DNA of 5,712 nt. Origin: Candidatus Fraserbacteria bacterium RBG_16_55_9 (lineage in GTDB: Bacteria; Bipolaricaulota; Bipolaricaulia; RBG-16-55-9). Positions 5,667 to 5,712 of the stretch are shown here, piece by piece. A program made the position numbers and the translations under genes. The stretch is taken from positions 7,614-13,325 of the forward strand of contig MFGX01000130.1 in assembly GCA_001778455.1 (NCBI GenBank), given 5' to 3'. Below the pieces are notes generated by a model that ran no database searches, had not been told where the DNA came from, and was given only the letters and a program-made list of their open reading frames with translations. The stretch's first letter is position 1. Each line of letters begins with the position of its first letter.

Positions 5667-5712
5667 ATGAGACTCTTCACGCGCATTCTTTGGTTATCCG
5701 TCTGCCTTGCCA
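5667..5712 (+). CDS. Start of an exported protein, cut by the window edge
   Basis: From the ATG at 5667 the frame reads MRLFTRILWLSVCLA, two Arg residues and then a hydrophobic run, the typical beginning of a signal peptide. The window ends after 15 codons. The Cys at residue 13 is preceded by Val, so it is not a good lipobox. There is no Shine-Dalgarno, but TTTAAT lies 8 bases upstream within a good promoter. A competing frame from ATG 5642 is also open to the edge, but it would start upstream of the predicted transcript start. Too short for a family call. Confidence 0.4.
   Translation, partial: MRLFTRILWLSVCLA

Noticed and set aside
1..5712. tRNA, rRNA, CRISPR, insertion sequences, attachment sites
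   Set aside because: No cloverleaf, repeat-spacer array, transposase-like frame or terminal repeats were seen. Coding is nearly continuous and the genes are ordinary chromosomal ones.

Overview
The window is compact, moderately GC-rich bacterial chromosome with seven genes (one cut by the right edge) and no RNA genes, insertion sequences, CRISPR arrays or long gene-free stretches. The species cannot be named from this sequence. The small secreted protein (5010-5480) ends in a Phe-rich beta-strand typical of outer-membrane barrels, which hints at a diderm. The divergent RecA and the mix of Shine-Dalgarno-led and apparently leaderless starts suggest an uncultured or deep-branching lineage rather than a well-studied proteobacterium or firmicute. 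That placement is an inference.

Layout, left to right. A DUF167/YggU-family gene lies on the minus strand (22-315). Divergent from it is a plus-strand two-gene operon. The first gene (377-964) encodes an unrecognised 195-residue cytoplasmic protein. The second (977-2074) encodes a membrane protein with an anti-sigma-type zinc finger, one transmembrane helix and an extracytoplasmic HEAT-like region. The operon converges, with only 8 bases between stop codons, on a minus-strand block. In transcription order that block is: a small exported barrel-like protein (5480-5010), recA (4942-3860), recX (3906-3415, overlapping recA by 47 bases) and a CorC/HlyC-type CNNM-CBS membrane protein (3396-2083). 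At the right edge a plus-strand gene begins with a signal-peptide-like start (5667 onward) behind a good sigma-70-type promoter.

How the genes work together. recA and recX form the usual recombinase/modulator pair. Their overlap and the lack of a ribosome binding site before recX point to coupled expression. recA appears to have its own promoter with two inverted repeats over the -35 and spacer/-10 regions, which is where a repressor operator would sit. The 377-2074 operon has the layout of a sigma/anti-sigma pair: a cytoplasmic protein of ECF-sigma size with a weak C-terminal helix-turn-helix resemblance, followed by a zinc-finger membrane protein. The first partner is not a recognisable sigma factor, so this is the most interesting functional question here. 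The other notable signals are a 31-bp near-perfect palindrome in the divergent intergenic region at 5545-5575, a non-canonical DNA-binding loop L2 in RecA, and -10-like hexamers 6-9 bases before the ATG of three genes that lack Shine-Dalgarno sequences.
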